From Dyadobacter sp. CY356 (GTDB lineage Bacteria; Bacteroidota; Bacteroidia; Cytophagales; Spirosomataceae): a stretch of DNA of 64,000 nucleotides. The notes under the pieces are model-generated. The model did not search any database and was not told the DNA's origin. It saw only the letters and a list, made by a program, of their open reading frames with translations. Below are positions 24,419 through 33,371 of this stretch, piece by piece (within the stretch, counting starts at the first letter, position 1; each line of letters begins with the position of its first letter). Where the stretch lies: NCBI RefSeq assembly GCF_021440195.1, contig NZ_JAJTSZ010000011.1:124001-188000 (forward strand), written 5' to 3'. Both the position numbers and the translations under genes were made by a program.

Positions 24419-25354
24419 TTATATATTTAATAATTTTGCCAGAACACCTTCTTTTAAGGCATGACTGGAAACCTGGATCTGCGGAATATTGTGGTTTTTT
24501 AAAACATAATCCACAAGACAAACCGCCACAACAATCATATCTACACGTAAGGCGATCATTCCGGGAATTGCCATTCTGTCGTCATGACTTCCTGAAAGAA
24601 TCAACGCATAGGCACGATAAAACTCTTCGAGCGAAAGAGGGAAATCTGTCCGGTCTTTTGGAGGCCATTCTCCCGTCCGATACTGATAATCTATATCAAT
24701 CAATGTATCGAAAGTCCCGGAAGAACCGACAAGTTTTGTAGGTGCATATTGATGAACTGCGTTGGCTAGCGGAATCAGGTTTTCATCAAAATAATTATAT
24801 AAACGTTTTTTATCGCTTTCCGAAATCGGATCATTTTTCATGAACTTTTCCATCAGACGCTGTCCGCCGATTTCAAAACTTTGTTTCCAGAATATCTGCT
24901 TTTCGTTACCGATAATAAATTCAACACTACCGCCACCGATATCCATAATCAGCGAAGGTTCTTTTCCCAACTTCACACCGGTCCTGACACCGTTGTAAAT
25001 ATATTCCGCTTCCTCGTTACCGTCAATTACGGTAATTGTTATGCCGGTTTCCTTTAAAATCGTTTCACAAAAATCATTTTGATTATCAGCATTCCGGATT
25101 GCACTGGTTCCAAAAGCAAAAGTGTTTTCTTTGGAAACTTCAAAAATATCCAGTTGTTCACGAAAATACAGAAGGACTTTCAATGCACGGGCCGTTGCTT
25201 CCTCAGTGATCACTTTTTTATTGATTCCACCCAGGCCAATCTGCGTTGGCTGACTTTTATGGAAAAGCGTAGTGATATTTTCACCGTTTTTTTCAACAAT
25301 CAGCAGATGAAATGTATTCGTTCCTAAATCAATAATACCCAATCGGGAGCTCAT
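24419..25354 (-). CDS. Ppx/GppA-family phosphatase (exopolyphosphatase-like)
   Basis: The 311-aa ASKHA-fold enzyme has phosphate-binding motifs IDLGTNTFHLLIVE at the N-terminus, FGTSAIRNADN, DIGGGSVEF and GSSGTFDTL. It is predicted to hydrolyse terminal phosphates of polyphosphate and/or pppGpp. It lacks the C-terminal HD-like domains of E. coli Ppx and GppA (~500 aa), as do other short Bacteroidota members, so the substrate preference is open. It is divergent from rpsU. Confidence 0.92.
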   Translation of the reverse strand: MSSRLGIIDLGTNTFHLLIVEKNGENITTLFHKSQPTQIGLGGINKKVITEEATARALKVLLYFREQLDIFEVSKENTFAFGTSAIRNADNQNDFCETILKETGITITVIDGNEEAEYIYNGVRTGVKLGKEPSLIMDIGGGSVEFIIGNEKQIFWKQSFEIGGQRLMEKFMKNDPISESDKKRLYNYFDENLIPLANAVHQYAPTKLVGSSGTFDTLIDIDYQYRTGEWPPKDRTDFPLSLEEFYRAYALILSGSHDDRMAIPGMIALRVDMIVVAVCLVDYVLKNHNIPQIQVSSHALKEGVLAKLLNI

Positions 25355-25511
25355 AGGCGATGGTTAATGGGTTAATCCCTTCATTATAATGGGCAAGTTG
25401 CAAAAAATACCTAATCTTTAATGAGTTATTTCTTGATTTTCTGTTTAATAAGTCTTTTCTTTGCAGTCCAATTTCAGAAAACCAGTTCAAAGAACATTAT
25501 ATCTTATAAGC

Positions 25512-25706
25512 ATGCTTATTATTAACATTAAGGACAACGAATCGATCGATCGCGCTTTGAAGCGTTACAAAAAGAAATTTGAAAGAACTGGCACAATGCG
25601 TCAGCTTCGTTCTCGTACCGCATTCGAAAAACCATCAGTAAAGCGTCGTTTCGAAGTTTTGCGTGCGGTATACAAAGAAAAAACTTACGGTCACCTGGAA
25701 GACTAG
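25512..25706 (+). CDS. rpsU: 30S ribosomal protein S21
   Basis: Small-subunit ribosomal protein of 64 aa, Arg/Lys-rich: the stretches SIDRALKRYKKKFERTG and RRFEVLRAVYKEK are diagnostic. The frame is open upstream, but the ATG at 25512 gives the normal N-terminus MLIINIKDNES. A strong terminator follows and a Xer-type recombinase gene comes next, a neighbourhood also familiar in other Bacteroidota. Confidence 0.95.
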   Translation: MLIINIKDNESIDRALKRYKKKFERTGTMRQLRSRTAFEKPSVKRRFEVLRAVYKEKTYGHLED

Positions 25707-25774
25707 TTCTTTTGAATTGTTTTTCTGTTGAAAAGTAGGATGGGAAAGTTATATCCCATGCAATAACATTACGG

Positions 25775-25809
25775 AAAAGGGTTATCTTGTATAAGATGAC
25801 CCTTTTTTG
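25775..25809 (+). terminator. Terminator of rpsU
   Basis: AAAAGGGTTATCTT / AAGATGACCCTTTT stem with a 4-nt loop (one mismatch) and T run, ending 13 bp before the recombinase ATG. Confidence 0.88.
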
Positions 25810-25821
25810 TACGTTAGGGCT

Positions 25822-26694
25822 ATGATAGAGCCATTTTTGGAATTTTTAGCATTTGAAAAACGATCCAGTGCACACACGGTAACCTCTTACCGGACTGACC
25901 TGGACCAGTTTAGAAAATATTTATTGTTCCAATACGAAGTGGATAAACCCGAAACTGCAACTGCGGTGATGCTTCGTTCCTGGATTGTGAGTTTGATGGA
26001 AGAAGGATTAAATCCAAGTTCTGTTAACCGGAAAATGGCATCGCTCAGGTCTTACTACGGATTCTTACGCCGTAGAAAACATATACTCAAAGATCCTTCA
26101 ACCATTTTGTCTTCCATGAAAACACGGCGAAAGCTTCCCGCTTTTGTTGAAGAAAAAGCCATGGAATCACTTTTTGATTCGGAAGGATTTACGGATGATT
26201 TTGTCGGTAAGCGGGATCGGGTGATCATGGAATTGTTATATGGCACAGGGATGCGGCTTTCGGAGCTGATTGATCTTGAAGTGAATAATCTTGAACTGGA
26301 AGCCAGGATAATCCGGGTAACGGGTAAAAGAGGAAAAGAAAGGTTGATTCCCATTTCCAGTCTCCTTGTTCAGTTCCTGAAAGAATATCTTCCACTGAGA
26401 GCTCCGGAGGAATCGACGAAAGCGTTGATTTTAACCGATTCAGGTAAAGCTGCTTATCCCGTTTTTATACAACGAACTGTTAAAAAATACCTTTCAGAAG
26501 TTACTACATTGTCGCAGAAAAGTCCGCACGTATTACGTCATACTTATGCAACACATTTGTTGAACCGCGGTGCTGATCTGAACGCAATTAAAGAACTATT
26601 GGGTCACGCAAATCTCGCAGCCACCCAGATTTATACACATAATTCCATAGAAAAACTTAAAAAAACGCATCAGCAAGCCCATCCAAAGGCCTGA
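25822..26694 (+). CDS. Tyrosine recombinase, XerC/XerD-like
   Basis: Site-specific recombinase of 290 aa. An N-terminal SAM-like core-binding domain (residues 1-85, FLEFLAFEKRSSAHTVTSYR) precedes the catalytic domain with Arg in GTGMRLSELIDL, the Lys-containing beta-hairpin (RVTGKRGKERLIP), HVLRHTYATHLL, GHANLAATQIYTH and the nucleophilic Tyr in the last of these. Size and layout fit chromosomal dimer-resolving Xer proteins, and the rpsU neighbourhood suggests a core gene rather than a mobile integrase. The ATG at 25822 is preferred over TTG at 25807. Confidence 0.92.
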   Translation: MIEPFLEFLAFEKRSSAHTVTSYRTDLDQFRKYLLFQYEVDKPETATAVMLRSWIVSLMEEGLNPSSVNRKMASLRSYYGFLRRRKHILKDPSTILSSMKTRRKLPAFVEEKAMESLFDSEGFTDDFVGKRDRVIMELLYGTGMRLSELIDLEVNNLELEARIIRVTGKRGKERLIPISSLLVQFLKEYLPLRAPEESTKALILTDSGKAAYPVFIQRTVKKYLSEVTTLSQKSPHVLRHTYATHLLNRGADLNAIKELLGHANLAATQIYTHNSIEKLKKTHQQAHPKA

Positions 26695-26760
26695 TCCCGA
26701 TTTTTTAAGGTATATTTGTTTTGCATTGCCAGTCTCAAAATAAAATTTTGTCACGCCATT

Positions 26761-29346
26761 ATGAATAACAATTTCCAGGACGCAGTTGTTACCAAGTACA
26801 ATATTTTCAATAGCCTTTTTCTGAGTTTGCCTTACCGGGGTATCTTTCAGACAGGCTCATTGCTTCCATTGCTGACACAGCATAGTGAGGTAGGATTTCA
26901 GGAAGGGAAATCTCCTAAGCAGATAATTGAACTTTTCTTCGAGGAGTTATTGGTAACGGCCACACCTAAGGAAAGAACAGATCTTTTGTTTGCCTTTATT
27001 CAATATATTGAAAGACAGGTAGTTTTGTTCGATTCGGTTGAAGATGCAGCTTTTGATCAGACGCACGAATTGAACGGGAAAGGATCGATAACATATCTGA
27101 CGGACCGTCTCGACAATGATTCTTTAAAACAAAAACTCTTAAATAAACTGGAAGATTTTAGTGTGCGTATCGTGCTTACTGCGCATCCGACACAATTTTA
27201 TTCCGGTAAGGTTTTGGGGATTATCAATGATCTTGAAGATTCAATCAAGGTGAACGATTTCACCGAAGTGAATCAGCTTCTTCTTCAGCTTGGGAAAACG
27301 GCATTCATTAATCATGAAAAACCGACTCCTTTTGATGAAGCGGTGAGTTTGTGCTGGTTTTTGGAAAATGTATATTATGATGCAATTCCTGCGATTCTTA
27401 TCAAATTGATCGACGGCCTTGGTATGAGCGCGCACGACTGGCCTTATCCGAATGTCTTCCGTCTGGGCTTCTGGCCGGGTGGCGACCGTGATGGTAATCC
27501 TTTTGTAAGTGCGGGAACAACTTTGCAGGTAGCTGACCGTTTGCGTGAAACGCTTTTGAGAGGTTATTATCGTGATATCCGCAACCTGAAACGTCGTTTG
27601 ACTTTCAAAGGTGTTGAAGATACGATTGCACTTGCCGAGCGCAAAATGAATAGTACCATCTTCGGGCCTTTTGAAGAAGGATATAAAAATGCTCAGGAAT
27701 TAATTGATGAACTTTTGCTTGCCCGCGTTGTGCTTGTTGGCAAACATCAGGGACTTTTTGTTGAGCTGCTGGATAATTTTATTTTGAAATTAAATCTTTT
27801 CGGATTTTTCTTCGCCAGTCTTGATGTACGTCAGGATAGCCGGAAACATGGAAAAGCCTGGGAGGATATTTTGAAAAGGCTTGAAAAGAAAATTCCGTTA
27901 TTGAAATATAGTGAGTATGAAGAATGGGAAGAAAGCAAAAAAATTGATTTGCTGCTTTCTCTGAATATTCCTTTGCGTGTTGAAGATTATGAAGATGAGC
28001 TGACAAAAGATATTTTGGGCTCAATCAGTGCAATTAAAACCATTCAGGCCCTTAACGGAGAGCAAGGTGCGCACCGTTATGTGATCAGCAATAACACTTC
28101 TGCGCTTAATGTGATGCAGGTTGTTGCTTTGGCGAAAAACCTGATTGCCGATGAAAATGGATATCTGGCTCTGGATGTAGTGCCGCTGTTTGAAACAGTG
28201 GACGATTTGGCCAATGCGCCGGAAATTATGCGTACGCTTTATACCAACGAATATTACAAAAACCATTTATTGAAACGTGATCAGCACCAGACGATCATGG
28301 TTGGCTTCTCGGATGGAACAAAAGATGGTGGTTACCTGCGCGCCAACTGGTCAATTTATCGTGCAAAAGAGGAATTAACAAAAGTCTCCCGCGAGTTTGG
28401 AATCAAGGTCACCTTCTTCGACGGTCGTGGAGGTCCTCCGGCGCGCGGAGGTGGAAATAACCATAATTTCTATTCTTCATTAGGGAAAGATATTGAGGAT
28501 AAGGAAATCCAGTTGACTGTACAGGGACAAACGATCAGTTCGAATTATGGAACGGTTACTACTGCCATGTACAATCTGGAAAGACTTTTCACAGCCGGAC
28601 TGGAAAATCACCTTTTCCGCGGGGATAGAAAGGAAGAAGAGTTAAACGCCGAGGATAAGGAATTGTTGGAAGAAATGGCAACGGCTGCCTATACTTCCTA
28701 TCTCGATCTGAAAAACCATCCGATGTTTGTAAAATATCTGGATAAGAAAACGCCGTTGCGTTTTTATGGCCAGACCAATATCGGTAGCCGCCCAACGAAA
28801 CGTGGAAATGACGACGAAGGGTTGAAATTTGAAGATTTGCGTGCAATTCCGTTTGTAGGATCCTGGGCGCAAATGAAGCAAAATGTACCTGGTTTTTACG
28901 GATTTGGTACCGCGATTCAGGAACTTTCAAAAGATGGCAAAAAGGAAGCGATTAAAGATTTGTACAAGAAATCTTTATTCTTCCGTACGTTAATTGAAAA
29001 CTCGATGCAGTCATTGTCAAAAGCGTTTTTCCCGGCAACGAAATATCTGCGTGATGAAGAAGATTACAAAGAATTCTGGGACAAAATGTATGCTGAATTT
29101 AAACTGACGCTGGATACACTACTCGACGTTTCTGAACAAAAGGAATTACTTGACAGTAACAATGTGACGAAGGTTTCTATTAAAGTGCGTGAGCGTATCG
29201 TTTTGCCTTTGATCACGATTCAGCAGTATGCCTTGCAAATGCTGGCAGAAGATCCGAAAACATTACCTGTTGATGTTGAGACCTATAATCAGCTCATTAT
29301 GCGTGCTATGTTTGGAATTATTAATGCGGCGAGAAATTCTGCGTAG
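26761..29346 (+). CDS. ppc: Phosphoenolpyruvate carboxylase
   Basis: Carboxylates PEP to oxaloacetate, refilling the TCA cycle. The 861-aa protein has catalytic His in VLTAHPTQ, the GGDRDGNPFV block, FDGRGGPPARGGGN (glycine-rich loop) and the C-terminal region with LRFYGQTNIGSRP. The loop reads GPPARGG instead of the enterobacterial GTVGRGG, a lineage variant. The frame is open back to a TTG at 26716; the ATG at 26761 is preferred. It lies alone with a strong terminator. Confidence 0.95.
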   Translation: MNNNFQDAVVTKYNIFNSLFLSLPYRGIFQTGSLLPLLTQHSEVGFQEGKSPKQIIELFFEELLVTATPKERTDLLFAFIQYIERQVVLFDSVEDAAFDQTHELNGKGSITYLTDRLDNDSLKQKLLNKLEDFSVRIVLTAHPTQFYSGKVLGIINDLEDSIKVNDFTEVNQLLLQLGKTAFINHEKPTPFDEAVSLCWFLENVYYDAIPAILIKLIDGLGMSAHDWPYPNVFRLGFWPGGDRDGNPFVSAGTTLQVADRLRETLLRGYYRDIRNLKRRLTFKGVEDTIALAERKMNSTIFGPFEEGYKNAQELIDELLLARVVLVGKHQGLFVELLDNFILKLNLFGFFFASLDVRQDSRKHGKAWEDILKRLEKKIPLLKYSEYEEWEESKKIDLLLSLNIPLRVEDYEDELTKDILGSISAIKTIQALNGEQGAHRYVISNNTSALNVMQVVALAKNLIADENGYLALDVVPLFETVDDLANAPEIMRTLYTNEYYKNHLLKRDQHQTIMVGFSDGTKDGGYLRANWSIYRAKEELTKVSREFGIKVTFFDGRGGPPARGGGNNHNFYSSLGKDIEDKEIQLTVQGQTISSNYGTVTTAMYNLERLFTAGLENHLFRGDRKEEELNAEDKELLEEMATAAYTSYLDLKNHPMFVKYLDKKTPLRFYGQTNIGSRPTKRGNDDEGLKFEDLRAIPFVGSWAQMKQNVPGFYGFGTAIQELSKDGKKEAIKDLYKKSLFFRTLIENSMQSLSKAFFPATKYLRDEEDYKEFWDKMYAEFKLTLDTLLDVSEQKELLDSNNVTKVSIKVRERIVLPLITIQQYALQMLAEDPKTLPVDVETYNQLIMRAMFGIINAARNSA

Positions 29347-29378
29347 TCAGATTTCCGTTTATCCATATTTATACCGTT

Positions 29379-29420
29379 AAATAAGCCAGACAATTTATTT
29401 TTGTCTGGCTTATTTTTTTG
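29379..29420 (+). terminator. Terminator of ppc
   Basis: Perfect 15-bp stem AAATAAGCCAGACAA / TTGTCTGGCTTATTT around 7 nt, followed by a T run. Confidence 0.92.
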
Positions 29421-29580
29421 TGACTATTTTAAGAAAATTACGTTCAAAGTTGGTGTTGTATAACTTTGAAATATTGCGAGTATGATGAGAAAAATGAGAA
29501 AAGCTTAATCAAATGCGTGGTAAAAGGATTAATTGTTTAAAATTTGTTTCAATATTTACATTATAATTATTAGTAGACCA

Positions 29581-29593
29581 ATTGTCGGACAAT
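29581..29593. promoter_or_regulatory. Palindrome upstream of the MarR-family gene
   Basis: ATTGTC-G-GACAAT is a perfect 13-bp palindrome 49 bp before the MarR-family ATG, with TACTTTTG (a -7 match) between it and the gene at 29613-29620. Size and symmetry suit a MarR dimer operator. Confidence 0.45.
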
Positions 29594-29642
29594 AACGATG
29601 GCATTTAATAATTACTTTTGAACATTTTTAATGAATTTATAA

Positions 29643-30077
29643 ATGACACACCGCTCCGATCATCGTGCCTATTTTTTTAAAATTGACACAACAATAAAAA
29701 AAATCCGAAATGCGCTGCAAAAACAGTTGATCGACGCAGGTTTTGATCTGACCGTTGACCAATGGGTTTTAATCGATCATATATACCGCGAACAGGGAAT
29801 CAGCCAGAACGGCCTGGCAGAATTAACTTTCAAAGATCCGCCGACAGTAACCCGCATTATTGATTTATTAGAAAAAAAAGGTTTGGTAGAACGCGGACTT
29901 GCCGTTGGCGATAGAAGAAAATTCAATCTTTTCCTTACCGAGAAAGGACAAACAATATATAACGAGGCTTTTCCAATTGTTGCTGAAATTCGAAGAAAAG
30001 GGTGGGGCGATCTGGACGAGGCAGATTATCAGCATTTTGTGAGAATTATGGACTCGATATACAGCAATTTCACTTAA
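29643..30077 (+). CDS. MarR-family transcriptional regulator
   Basis: The 144-aa winged-helix protein has the recognition region QNGLAELTFKDPPTVTRIIDLLEKKGLVERG followed by the wing (DRRKFNLFLTEKG), typical of MarR dimers. It stands alone, so the regulated genes are not obvious; the nearby palindrome suggests autorepression. The following gene encodes an exported SIMPL-domain protein, 158 bp downstream in the same orientation. Confidence 0.9.
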   Translation: MTHRSDHRAYFFKIDTTIKKIRNALQKQLIDAGFDLTVDQWVLIDHIYREQGISQNGLAELTFKDPPTVTRIIDLLEKKGLVERGLAVGDRRKFNLFLTEKGQTIYNEAFPIVAEIRRKGWGDLDEADYQHFVRIMDSIYSNFT

Positions 30078-30235
30078 CGGTAAATGTTAACAGATGTGAA
30101 TCTTTAAATCGCTGTTTAAACCTTTCAGCCAGTTTTGGCATCTTATTATCGTATTTGCAGAAGTAAACGGCATAATCATGAGCCGGAACTTTGCAGATAC
30201 GATAATTTTTTATCAATCAATTTATTTATTACGCC

Positions 30236-30964
30236 ATGAAAAAGGTCATTCTTTTTAGCATTTTTTTTATCACCGCTTTGTCATCATTCGCACAAACTAC
30301 CATCGTTCAGCAGCCGTTGCAACGTAAAATTGAAGTATCCGGTTTTTCTGAAATGGAAGTTGTTCCGGATGAGCTTTATTTTAGCATTTCATTGAGAGAA
30401 TATTTCAATGATGAGAAAAACCAGAAGGATAAGATCATTATAAGCACATTGGAAAAGCAGCTATTAAAAGCCGTTGCCGAAGCCGGATTACCAAAAGAAG
30501 CACTGTCAATCAGTTCAGTAGGAGGTTATCAGAATTATGTTGATAAAAAGAAAAAGCCAGCCAGCTTTCTTGAAAACAAACAATATGAACTGAAAGTAGA
30601 TCGCGCGGATAAGCTGGATGGCATTTTGTCAAAGGTCGAAAGCCGTGGAATCCAGTATGCTAATATTGCCCGTGTGGATCATTCGAAAAAAGAGGAATTT
30701 AAAAAACAGGTAAAAATTAATGCTTTAAAAGCTGCCAAAGAAAAAGCTGCTTATTTATTGGAAGCGGTGGATCAGAAACTTGGGCCGGTTTTGGAAATCA
30801 GAGAAGTGGAAGACAACGTGAACTATCCGCAGCCAATGTATGCAAAAGCGAATATGCGCATGATGGCGGCTTCGGAATCTGCGGATGCAGTTCAGGATAG
30901 CGATATTCAATATCAGAAAATAAAGATCAGTTATCGGATGCAGGCGGTTTTTGAGATAAAATAA
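30236..30964 (+). CDS. Exported SIMPL-domain (DUF541) protein
   Basis: The 242-aa protein has a signal peptide (KKVILFSIFFITALSSFAQ) and the SIMPL/DUF541 domain over most of its length: VSGFSEMEVVPDELYFSISL at the start and KINALKAAKEKAAYLLEAV in the helical part. Function of the family is poorly defined; members are periplasmic or outer-membrane associated. A short YtxH gene follows 78 bp later. Confidence 0.87.
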   Translation: MKKVILFSIFFITALSSFAQTTIVQQPLQRKIEVSGFSEMEVVPDELYFSISLREYFNDEKNQKDKIIISTLEKQLLKAVAEAGLPKEALSISSVGGYQNYVDKKKKPASFLENKQYELKVDRADKLDGILSKVESRGIQYANIARVDHSKKEEFKKQVKINALKAAKEKAAYLLEAVDQKLGPVLEIREVEDNVNYPQPMYAKANMRMMAASESADAVQDSDIQYQKIKISYRMQAVFEIK

Positions 30965-31042
30965 GGTGGAACAATATTTTAATACAAGCAACTTGTTTTA
31001 AATATTTGTATATTCATCTTGTCAAACGAACCACATAAAACA

Positions 31043-31378
31043 ATGAGCATCAACGCAAAACACCTCGCAACATTTATTCTTGGCGCAGCCGTCGGAGTAG
31101 CTGCACATAAATATTTACAAACCGAAGAAGGCGAAAAACTTCTGGAAGATTTGAAAACCAAAGCAAGTGATTTAAAAGCAGAAGCCGAAGGCGCTGTGGA
31201 TAAAGCACCGGAATATTTTCAGGAATTGAAGACAAAAGGATCTGAAGCGATCAAGTCAAACTTCCCTGATGCAGAAAAGTTTTTACAGGATCTGATCGAT
31301 AAATTCACAACCGCAAAAACGACCGCTGAAAACGAAGGAGATATAAACACCGCAACTCCTTCAACGGCTCAACTATAA
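31043..31378 (+). CDS. YtxH-domain membrane-anchored small protein
   Basis: The 111-aa product has an N-terminal glycine-rich membrane helix (FILGAAVGVAAHKYL) followed by a charged, helical, Lys/Glu/Ala-rich tail (KLLEDLKTKASDLKAEAEG) as in YtxH-type proteins linked to envelope stress. The frame opens at a TTG at 31019, but the ATG at 31043 is more likely. Specific function unknown. Confidence 0.8.
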   Translation: MSINAKHLATFILGAAVGVAAHKYLQTEEGEKLLEDLKTKASDLKAEAEGAVDKAPEYFQELKTKGSEAIKSNFPDAEKFLQDLIDKFTTAKTTAENEGDINTATPSTAQL

Positions 31379-31385
31379 AATATCT

Positions 31386-31418
31386 AACGGCGAAGAATTT
31401 TCCCTTCGCCGTTTTTTT
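31386..31418. terminator. Terminator between the YtxH gene and nudK
   Basis: Perfect 10-bp stem AACGGCGAAG / CTTCGCCGTT with an 8-nt loop and T run on the plus strand; it also overlaps the stop of the convergent nudK. Confidence 0.88.
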
Positions 31419-31998
31419 ATGATACCAGGGCATGAATCTGTGCATACTGTAAAAGCATAATTGTTTTCCCGTCTTTGATCTCTCCTGAACTGATCATTTG
31501 AAGGGCTTTGTCAAAAGGAATCTCCATTACTTCAATATTCTCCTGCTCAGTCTCACAACCGCCTCCGTCACCTACTTTCATATCAGCAGAATATTCTGCG
31601 ACGAAGAAATAAAGTATTTCTGTTACTGATCCGGGAGACATATACGCTTCAAAAATTTTCTTAACAGACTTGATTTTATATCCGGTTTCCTCCTCCGTTT
31701 CCCGTTTAATACAGTCTTCTGCATTATCTTTATCGAGCAATCCGGCGCAGGCTTCGATTAACATACCGGTTGTGTTACCGTTGGTATAAGTAGGCAAACG
31801 GAATTGTCTGGTCAGGATTACGGTTTGTTTTTCTTTATTATAAAGTAAAATGGTAGCCCCGTTTCCGCGGTCATAGGTCTCGCGCGACTGTCGTTCCCAA
31901 CGACCGTCGGGCAGCATATAATCGAAGGTAAATTTGCGTAAGGTGTACCAGTTATCGGAAAGGATTTCTTCGGAAACGAGGTTGACTTTATCATTCAT
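31417..31998 (-). CDS. nudK: Nudix hydrolase, GDP-mannose pyrophosphatase type
   Basis: Nudix-fold enzyme of 193 aa closely resembling E. coli NudK throughout: ILSDNWYTLRKFTFDY at the N-terminus, YDRGNGATILLYN, the Nudix region CAGLLDKDNAEDCIKRETEEETGY, AYMSPGSVTEI and GEIKDGKTIMLLQY at the end. NudK hydrolyses GDP-mannose to mannose-1-phosphate and GMP; gmd in this window draws on the same GDP-mannose pool. It is divergent from the DeoR-family gene. Confidence 0.9.
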   Translation of the reverse strand: MNDKVNLVSEEILSDNWYTLRKFTFDYMLPDGRWERQSRETYDRGNGATILLYNKEKQTVILTRQFRLPTYTNGNTTGMLIEACAGLLDKDNAEDCIKRETEEETGYKIKSVKKIFEAYMSPGSVTEILYFFVAEYSADMKVGDGGGCETEQENIEVMEIPFDKALQMISSGEIKDGKTIMLLQYAQIHALVS

Positions 31999-32029
31999 AG
32001 CTAATTGATCGTTTTTGATTAAAAATGAT

Positions 32030-32050
32030 TATATTTGAACAAATGTACAA
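32030..32050 (+). promoter_or_regulatory. -7 element with overlapping palindrome upstream of the DeoR-family gene
   Basis: TATATTTG (32030-32037) matches TAnnTTTG. An imperfect palindrome TTGAAC-AAAT-GTACAA (32035-32050) overlaps it and would cover the start of transcription, a likely autoregulatory operator 6 bp before the ATG. Confidence 0.4.
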
Positions 32051-32056
32051 TTTCTT

Positions 32057-32839
32057 ATGAACTTTCAAAAAAGAAAGAATATTATTTTAAATATTCTGGA
32101 TGAACGTGGTGAGGTGACTGTGAAGGAATTAGCAGACGAACTTGCTATTTCTGAAATTACCATACGCCGTGATTTAACGATTTTGACAGCCGATGGGCTT
32201 GTTTATCGTACGCACGGCGGTATCATGAAAGTGGAACTGACCAAAATTCCATTTCATTTTGCCAATAAGGCTGCGGTTAATGTGGAAGAAAAAGACAATA
32301 TCTGCCGGCTGGCGGCGAAAGAGATTCAGGAGAATGATATTATTTTTATGGATTGCGGAAGTACGGTATTTCGTTTATGTCAATTTATTAAAAACAAAAA
32401 AATCCATGTGATCACGAATTCTTTGCCTGTGGTTTATGAATTGATGAATTCGTCCGTTAAAATAAATTTGATCGGTGGAGAAATTGATCCGGAGCGACAG
32501 GCTGTTCATGGCCGTATAGCAGAAGAACATATCAGGCGCTACAAAGCAGACCGCGCTTTCATAGGTGTGGACGGGATTTCGGTGGAAAATGGACTCAGCG
32601 CCTTTAGTGAAATTGAGGCTGGAATTACTTTGGCGATGTTTGCCAATTCAAAAATTTCTTATCTTTTGTGCGACGCGTCAAAAGTTGGGCAGGATAAATA
32701 TTTCCGGTTTTCTCCGCTTGACGCGCTGGATGTGATGATCACAAACAAAAAAACGCCGGAAACCGATAAAATCAGGAAGAAAGGAATAAAAGTTATCGCT
32801 TTTGACGAGGTTGAAAAAGCGGTTAAATCAGGCAAATAA
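32057..32839 (+). CDS. DeoR/GlpR-family transcriptional regulator
   Basis: The 260-aa repressor has an N-terminal helix-turn-helix (VTVKELADELAISEITIRRDL), the THGG hinge, and a phosphosugar-binding domain with MDCGST, ITNSLPV, LIGGE and FIGVDGIS. It probably senses a phosphorylated sugar. The 15-bp gap to the following cupin gene suggests they share a transcript. No sugar-catabolic gene is adjacent, so the regulon is unknown. Confidence 0.92.
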   Translation: MNFQKRKNIILNILDERGEVTVKELADELAISEITIRRDLTILTADGLVYRTHGGIMKVELTKIPFHFANKAAVNVEEKDNICRLAAKEIQENDIIFMDCGSTVFRLCQFIKNKKIHVITNSLPVVYELMNSSVKINLIGGEIDPERQAVHGRIAEEHIRRYKADRAFIGVDGISVENGLSAFSEIEAGITLAMFANSKISYLLCDASKVGQDKYFRFSPLDALDVMITNKKTPETDKIRKKGIKVIAFDEVEKAVKSGK

Positions 32840-32854
32840 ATAAAGCTACAAACT

Positions 32855-33358
32855 ATGAAAAAGGCCAGCTACTGGATTGAAAAATATAATCTTCTGGATC
32901 ATCCGGAAGGCGGGTATTATGCTGAAACCTATCGCTCATTCGATACCATTCCGCAAAATGCATTACCAGCAGGTTTTACCGGAAACCGGTCATTCTCAAC
33001 CGGCATTTATTTCCTTTTGGAAAAGCATAATTTTTCAGCATTTCACAAAATTAAATCAGATGAAATGTGGCATTTTTATCAGGGCGAAGCGCTGGATATT
33101 TTCTTGATTTATCCCGTTTCAGGTAAACTGGATGTGATTAAGCTGGGTGATAATCCGGATAAAGGAGAAACCTTCCAGGCTGTGGTTCCGGCAAATACCT
33201 GGTTTGCATCGCGCCCGGCATCAGGAAGTAAATATGCGTTGGTAGGTTGTACCGTTGCGCCGGGATTTGATTTTGAAGATTTTGAAATGGCTGACCGTGA
33301 AACATTACGGGCCAGTTTTCCGCAGCACACAAAGCTGATCGAAGAACTGACCCGTTAA
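32855..33358 (+). CDS. Cupin-like DUF985 protein
   Basis: The 167-aa protein matches the DUF985/cupin_5 family: LLDHPEGGYYAETYRS near the N-terminus, NRSFSTGIYFLLE, and the cupin core DEMWHFYQGEALDIFLI with a metal-type His, then ANTWFASRP. The fold is a double-stranded beta-helix; the activity of the family is not settled, though isomerase-like roles have been proposed. It is likely co-transcribed with the DeoR-family gene. Confidence 0.87.
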   Translation: MKKASYWIEKYNLLDHPEGGYYAETYRSFDTIPQNALPAGFTGNRSFSTGIYFLLEKHNFSAFHKIKSDEMWHFYQGEALDIFLIYPVSGKLDVIKLGDNPDKGETFQAVVPANTWFASRPASGSKYALVGCTVAPGFDFEDFEMADRETLRASFPQHTKLIEELTR

Positions 33359-33371
33359 GTTTTTTCACAGA

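Noticed and set aside
25822..26694. The tyrosine recombinase as the integrase of a mobile element.
   Set aside because: There is no tRNA attachment site, direct repeat or cargo; size and rpsU neighbourhood fit a chromosomal Xer protein.
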